Shown one piece after another: positions 60,082-64,000 of a stretch of 64,000 bases of DNA. The DNA comes from a virus. The notes below the pieces were generated by a model, which saw only the letters and a program-made list of their open reading frames with translations, made no database searches and had not been told where the DNA came from. A program made the translations under genes and the position numbers. Where the stretch lies: positions 1-64,000 of IMG/VR virus record IMGVR_UViG_3300027704_000014, one strand, 5' to 3'. Each line of letters begins with the position of its first letter. Within the stretch, counting starts at the first letter, position 1.

Positions 60082-61391
60082 TGTCTAACCTCTAATAATC
60101 TGGGTGAGATCTCTGCAAGTTCTTCACCACGCATTTTGTCCATTACATCGTTTTCTTTAAAAAATTCTTCTAGCTTATCCCTGTTCTCTTCGCCATTACG
60201 CAACGTCATCATAATCATTTTAAATGTATCATTCATGTTGCTGTCTTCTGGTTTAGGAAATTTCTCATAGTACAGTCTAAACTCTCGCATCAGATCAAGT
60301 CTAAACTTCTCAGGTAATATAGATATGTTTGCCCAATCTGGAGCAGTAAGCATATTTAGCCTTGGGGGATTAGTTATTGACGTAAATCCGTTCTCAAACA
60401 TCCAGTCAAACATTTCACTGTAATGCCAAATGTTCCATAGGCTAATTGTAGGTGTTAATCCTAATCTAATCTGTGGCGCACGTTCTCTAATAGCAAACAT
60501 ATTTTTCTTAATACGTTCCCATTTAAATCCTTTACGAATTATGTCGCCTGCTTCTCCAACTGCATCAATACTTGCCCACATTTCAATATCTGGGAAATGT
60601 TGCCATAGCTCAAACAAGTCTCGCTCGCCTTTAACTTTATCTTGGTATTTGATTTTACTCATGTTAGTAGTATAGTTTAGCCTAATGTCTTTGGCCATGC
60701 CGTTCTCAATCCAATAATCTAAGCATTCATAATGCTCAGGGTGGACTAGAATCTCGCCGCCTGCAAAGTAAACTTCTTGTACATCATTTAAGTGTGGCTT
60801 TAGTGCCTCCATGAACGAGCCGTCTGCATTTACACTCAGTAGTGTTTCTCTGCCTTTACGGTTAATCCATGTAGTCTCATCTACTAGTTTTAATTTTTCG
60901 TCGCCCCATAAGTTAGAGCATCCAGGCCCACAACTACGACATTTAAAATTACAAAGATTACTAAATCGTATATCCATGTATTTCATTTTAAAGTCTTCAA
61001 TACCACCATCTTCTTGCGTATCAAGTAGCATTGTAATATTTTCTCTAGTGTTCTCGGGCTTTTTGGTTGTAAATTGTTGTGTGTTTTGACTAATACGCAA
61101 ACTCCATGTGCCTACTTTCTCTAGGTCATAGCATCGTTGGCAACGAGCGTCCGGCTCATCTGCTAACATCTTCTTACGCATTACTTTGTATTCGTCACTG
61201 TTCATTACATCAATAATAGTATCACCAGCTTTGTATTCAGCAACTGGTTCAGCACTATCAGCAATACAGCAAGGCATAATTCTATCATCAGGCCAAGCAT
61301 GCATGTGAATCCACGGTAATACACAAAAGTGCTTACTGTCTTCTACAGCCTTAATTAAATTAGGCTCTTCAGCTATGTTATAGTCTGACAT
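60063..61391 (-). CDS. Radical SAM protein with N-terminal SPASM-like domain, paralogue 1
   Basis: 442 aa. N-terminal auxiliary motif FCVLPWIHMH...RIMPCC...ARCQRCYDLE (Cys23, Cys41, Cys42, Cys84, Cys87) reads like a SPASM/twitch domain placed in front. The radical SAM core follows: FSNLCNFKCRSCGPG (Cys147, Cys151, Cys154), YFAGGEILVHPEHY and NYTTNMSK, then VEMWASIDAVGE-like strand. Overlaps the 364-aa gene by 19 bases and ends a chain of at least four paralogues. Substrate unknown. Confidence 0.9.
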   Translation of the reverse strand: MSDYNIAEEPNLIKAVEDSKHFCVLPWIHMHAWPDDRIMPCCIADSAEPVAEYKAGDTIIDVMNSDEYKVMRKKMLADEPDARCQRCYDLEKVGTWSLRISQNTQQFTTKKPENTRENITMLLDTQEDGGIEDFKMKYMDIRFSNLCNFKCRSCGPGCSNLWGDEKLKLVDETTWINRKGRETLLSVNADGSFMEALKPHLNDVQEVYFAGGEILVHPEHYECLDYWIENGMAKDIRLNYTTNMSKIKYQDKVKGERDLFELWQHFPDIEMWASIDAVGEAGDIIRKGFKWERIKKNMFAIRERAPQIRLGLTPTISLWNIWHYSEMFDWMFENGFTSITNPPRLNMLTAPDWANISILPEKFRLDLMREFRLYYEKFPKPEDSNMNDTFKMIMMTLRNGEENRDKLEEFFKENDVMDKMRGEELAEISPRLLEVRQWIEQN

Positions 61392-62642
61392 TTACTCCAT
61401 ATCCTGTAATGGTTTTAGTTCTGGGAAGGCATCAAAGAAGTTCTCTCCCCTAAGTTTATTTAACCGATAAGTCATATGAAAGAAGTCTTTCTTGACTTCT
61501 TCCCATGTATCTTTTTGAGCAGCAAAGCCAGTGCCGCTTTTTATTAGTCCGTCTATTGCTCTTTCGCCTTGATACATACCCATAAGTTTTGCTTTTGCAG
61601 TCTCTTTCATACTTTTTGGCAATGCCTGAGCACAATAATGCTTAGGATTTGCCGCCAAGTACAAACTGTTATAAAAGTCTTTATCATAATCTAATAGTCC
61701 TGCTCCACTCATATATTCAAAGAACTCGTATAATGTATAATAGTTCATTATACTTAATACAGTATTCATTTGGAAACTAATATGTTCTGTGGCTCTGAAC
61801 TTTTTAAGGTTTGTCTCTACTCTGCCCCAATCAGTACCGTGTCGCATACATTCTGCTCTTTCGCCAAAGTGATCTATACTGCAACTCACTTCCACCTTAT
61901 CGAAGTGTTTCCACAGTGCAAAAATATCTTTGTCTTTGTACGACACTGTACTGGCATTAGTGTTATATCGCAACACTGTGTCTGTTTTGCCTTTACGGAT
62001 TAACTCCTCTAGTATAATATAATGTTCCGGAGTAATTAACGGTTCTCCTCCAGCAAAGTATGCAATATCAATATGATCAACCTGATCTAATATCTCTTCT
62101 AATACTCCGCCTTCTTCATTATCAACATGGATAATAACCGGACCGTCTGGCTTCCAAGACTTTTTATCCTCTAGTGCCCACTGGCTACTAAATTCACTAC
62201 CACAACTACGACACTTGAAATTACAGATGTTGCTAAAACGGATATCAAAATATCGCATCTTCATTTCATCTACATGCCCATCTTCGTGTGTCATTTCTAA
62301 ACTTTCATCAAAGTACTTACCGAAGTGCTCTATGCTGTACTTTCTGAAACTGTGTGGGCCTGCTTCTTCATGCGAATAACAAAAATCACATATCTTGTGA
62401 TGTTTCTCATTCAACATATCCATACGCAAGTTCTTCATGAACTCGCCATTGAATGCTTCTTTAAGAGATACGTCTGCTGTATTAGCTATAGGCATTGTGT
62501 AGTCGTTGCTACAGCACGGAAATATGTTACCCAAGGGTGTTGCATTCAAATGCGTCCATGGATACATACAAAAGGTTTTAGACTCGTTTAACAAGTAATC
62601 TTTGTCTAACTCTTTGAGTTTTAAATACTCTGACGTACTCAT
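61392..62642 (-). CDS. Radical SAM protein with N-terminal SPASM-like domain, paralogue 2
   Basis: 416 aa. FCMYPWTHLN...NIFPCC...KICDFCYSHE (Cys25, Cys43, Cys44, Cys85, Cys88), then the core RFSNICNFKCRSCGSE (Cys140, Cys144, Cys147), YFAGGEPLITPEHY and RYNTNAST, EVSCSIDHFGERAE. Same order as its neighbours, adjacent to paralogue 1 with no gap. It ends FFDAFPELKPLQDME, which resembles the ends of the other copies. Confidence 0.9.
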   Translation of the reverse strand: MSTSEYLKLKELDKDYLLNESKTFCMYPWTHLNATPLGNIFPCCSNDYTMPIANTADVSLKEAFNGEFMKNLRMDMLNEKHHKICDFCYSHEEAGPHSFRKYSIEHFGKYFDESLEMTHEDGHVDEMKMRYFDIRFSNICNFKCRSCGSEFSSQWALEDKKSWKPDGPVIIHVDNEEGGVLEEILDQVDHIDIAYFAGGEPLITPEHYIILEELIRKGKTDTVLRYNTNASTVSYKDKDIFALWKHFDKVEVSCSIDHFGERAECMRHGTDWGRVETNLKKFRATEHISFQMNTVLSIMNYYTLYEFFEYMSGAGLLDYDKDFYNSLYLAANPKHYCAQALPKSMKETAKAKLMGMYQGERAIDGLIKSGTGFAAQKDTWEEVKKDFFHMTYRLNKLRGENFFDAFPELKPLQDME

Positions 62643-63955
62643 TCTATCAGTAACCTTGCTAATTTTGGGAACACTTTTTTAAAGTCTTCGCCTCTACGAG
62701 CATCTATTTTTCTAACTTCATTCCTAAACACGTCTTGTAGTTGGTCCCACTTATCAGCACTTCTTGCTAATTCATGCATTGATTCTATTGCTGACATCAG
62801 CCGTGTTACCTGTCCATACATAATTTTGGCACGACCGGGTCGACCGTCCCCTTCATAAAGATCATCTGGTGCTAAGGCTTTTAACTTTTCAAAGTATTTT
62901 AAATGTTCCGCTGCAATAGACTCTTTGAGATCTGTTGGCATGCACTGAAATGAGAATTCTTCTGGACTGTATATAGGATTAATTTGCCAAGCACCGCCAT
63001 TAGGTTCAATCCACGGTGGTATATTTTGATCTATTAAGTAATCAAAGAAACTTGTGAGTGACCCATAGTTGAAAATGCTAACAGACGTTGTAATACTTAA
63101 CTCTACTATTGGTGATCCTAGCAATGTTCTATAGTTTTTCATTACTTCGTCCCACTTAGTACCTGCTCGTATATATTCTGCTTGGTCGCCAAAGTGATCT
63201 AAACTACCGTACACCTGTACTCTATTATCAAACTTACTCCATAAGTTAAGTAAATCTTTATCTTTAAACTTTAACTTACTGAGGTTTGTATTGTAACTAA
63301 GTAATATATCTGTGCGTCCTACACGAATCATTTCTTCTAACAATTCGTAATGATCTTCTGTTATAAGAGGTTCGCCACCTGCAAAGTATGCTCGTTGTAA
63401 GTTAGGTATTTGTGCATATAAATCTTGTTGTATTTTAGAAACATCTACAGTATTTGTAGGAATATTATAATGTTGCCCGTCTTTAGCATCTTCTATTTCC
63501 CATTGGCTACTATACCCGCTACCACAAGTCCGACACTTCATATTACATAAGTTACTAAAACGTATGTCTAAGTAACGCATTTTAAAATCGTTTAGTGTAC
63601 CATCCTCATTTGTATCATCGAATGCAGATGGCAAGAAATGACCGTATTCACGCAAAGTTGTTTTTCTAAAACTTTCCATACTTTGTTCTTGCTTGTAACA
63701 AGTGTTACATGCATTAGGTTTTATACCGTTAAGCATATCTAGCCGCATTTTATTCATTGCCGGGCTGTTCATCCAATCGTCTATGCCGTCTTCCTGCTTA
63801 CCAACAATATCTAGTGTATTTTCTGTATTAGTAATACAGCAAGGCATAATATTATGATCAGGTGTTAAGTGTATATGCATCCAAGGTAAGGCGCATAGCG
63901 ATTCTTTTTTTGCCTTTTCTATATCTATGTTTGTTAAATCAATTTTCTTCTTCAT
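62639..63955 (-). CDS. Radical SAM protein with N-terminal SPASM-like domain, paralogue 3
   Basis: 438 aa. LCALPWMHIH...NIMPCC...NACNTCYKQE (Cys21, Cys39, Cys40, Cys83, Cys86), core RFSNLCNMKCRTCGSG (Cys137, Cys141, Cys144), YFAGGEPLITEDHY, SYNTNLSKL and VYGSLDHFGDQAE. Four-base overlap with paralogue 2; overlaps the next gene upstream by 17 bases. Closest by eye to paralogue 2 (shared DHFG and AGGEPLIT). Confidence 0.9.
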   Translation of the reverse strand: MKKKIDLTNIDIEKAKKESLCALPWMHIHLTPDHNIMPCCITNTENTLDIVGKQEDGIDDWMNSPAMNKMRLDMLNGIKPNACNTCYKQEQSMESFRKTTLREYGHFLPSAFDDTNEDGTLNDFKMRYLDIRFSNLCNMKCRTCGSGYSSQWEIEDAKDGQHYNIPTNTVDVSKIQQDLYAQIPNLQRAYFAGGEPLITEDHYELLEEMIRVGRTDILLSYNTNLSKLKFKDKDLLNLWSKFDNRVQVYGSLDHFGDQAEYIRAGTKWDEVMKNYRTLLGSPIVELSITTSVSIFNYGSLTSFFDYLIDQNIPPWIEPNGGAWQINPIYSPEEFSFQCMPTDLKESIAAEHLKYFEKLKALAPDDLYEGDGRPGRAKIMYGQVTRLMSAIESMHELARSADKWDQLQDVFRNEVRKIDARRGEDFKKVFPKLARLLIE

Positions 63956-64000
63956 GGGTACTCTTACATAAGTTCCAGAAATCTTCCATCTCTGGGAATG
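63939..64000 (-). CDS. C-terminal end of a fourth radical SAM paralogue (partial)
   Basis: A minus-strand reading frame enters from the right edge and ends at 63939 with FPEMEDFWNLCKSTHEEEN. The start FPEMEDF matches the family ending FPELKPL / FPKLARL of the adjacent copies. It overlaps the next gene by 17 bases. Only about 20 residues are visible, so the call rests on the C-terminal match and on gene order. Confidence 0.55.
   Translation of the reverse strand, partial: FPEMEDFWNLCKSTHEEEN

Noticed and set aside
38518-64000. RiPP precursor peptide for the radical SAM/SPASM proteins
   Set aside because: The small genes found (54 and 55 aa at 45434-45766) are a DUF1289 protein and a charged helical protein, with no leader-core pattern; nothing short lies inside the right operon.
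1-64000. tRNA genes, integrase, transposase or attachment sites
   Set aside because: No TTCGAATC-type T-arm with a cloverleaf, no recombinase motif and no terminal repeats were found by reading; covariance search was not possible here.

Overview
This window looks like part of the genome of a lytic, T4-like marine myovirus, related in style to cyanophages and pelagiphages. The evidence is an AT-rich sequence, dense genes with ATGA-type overlaps, and a T4-type replication set: family-B DNA polymerase, sliding-clamp-like protein, RNase H-type 5' nuclease and a DsbA-like DNA-binding protein. Long repetitive tail-fibre genes and GATAAATA motifs like the T4 late promoter point the same way. I see no integrase, transposase, tRNA, rRNA or CRISPR array. 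The host is not identified; near-consensus sigma70 promoters fit a proteobacterium.

Layout. 1-8700 (+): three structural proteins. The first enters from outside the window and carries collagen-like Gly-X-Y repeats; the third is a 1520-residue repeat protein. A bidirectional terminator follows. 8757-9356 (-): one lone gene. 9477-38475 (+): replication, nucleotide metabolism and accessory genes in operons driven by at least eight TTGACA/TATAAT promoters. This part holds a 7-deazaguanine DNA-modification set (DpdA-like transglycosylase, FolE, QueE, and a possible QueD-like T-fold protein), GalE and a glycosyltransferase, a phosphoribosyltransferase, MazG, a ferredoxin/flavodoxin reductase, a CPYC and a CGFS glutaredoxin, a FabZ-like hotdog protein, a secreted glycine-zipper protein, and a MoxR ATPase next to a metallopeptidase/VWA protein. 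Several tiny genes (31-66 aa) lie between these.

38518-64000 is almost entirely on the minus strand and is the most unusual part. Left operon (47081 down to 38518): a glycosyltransferase-like protein, two small proteins, a NodU/CmcH carbamoyltransferase, a 1203-aa protein made of about eleven related modules, a methyltransferase, a YciA-like thioesterase, a P-loop NTPase and a BFD-like [2Fe-2S] protein. Right operon (from beyond 64000 down to 48677): at least four tandem paralogous radical SAM proteins with an N-terminal SPASM-like cysteine domain, another radical SAM enzyme, three glycosyltransferase-like paralogues, two SGNH-like hydrolases, a large B12-type radical SAM protein, an amidinotransferase, a cysteine hydrolase and an Fe(II)/2OG-type oxygenase. 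A plus-strand pair (a very short DegT-like aminotransferase and an SGNH-like protein) sits between the two operons. It is fired by a palindromic, back-to-back pair of late-promoter motifs.

How it may work together (inference). FolE and QueE make a 7-deazaguanine base that DpdA exchanges into phage DNA, protecting it from restriction. The minus-strand island resembles a small natural-product or glycan pathway: aminotransferase, amidinotransferase, carbamoyltransferase, methyltransferase, glycosyltransferases and radical SAM chemistry. Its product may decorate the virion, the host surface or the DNA. The Fe-S and redox genes (CGFS glutaredoxin, BFD-like protein, reductase) could support the many [4Fe-4S] enzymes.
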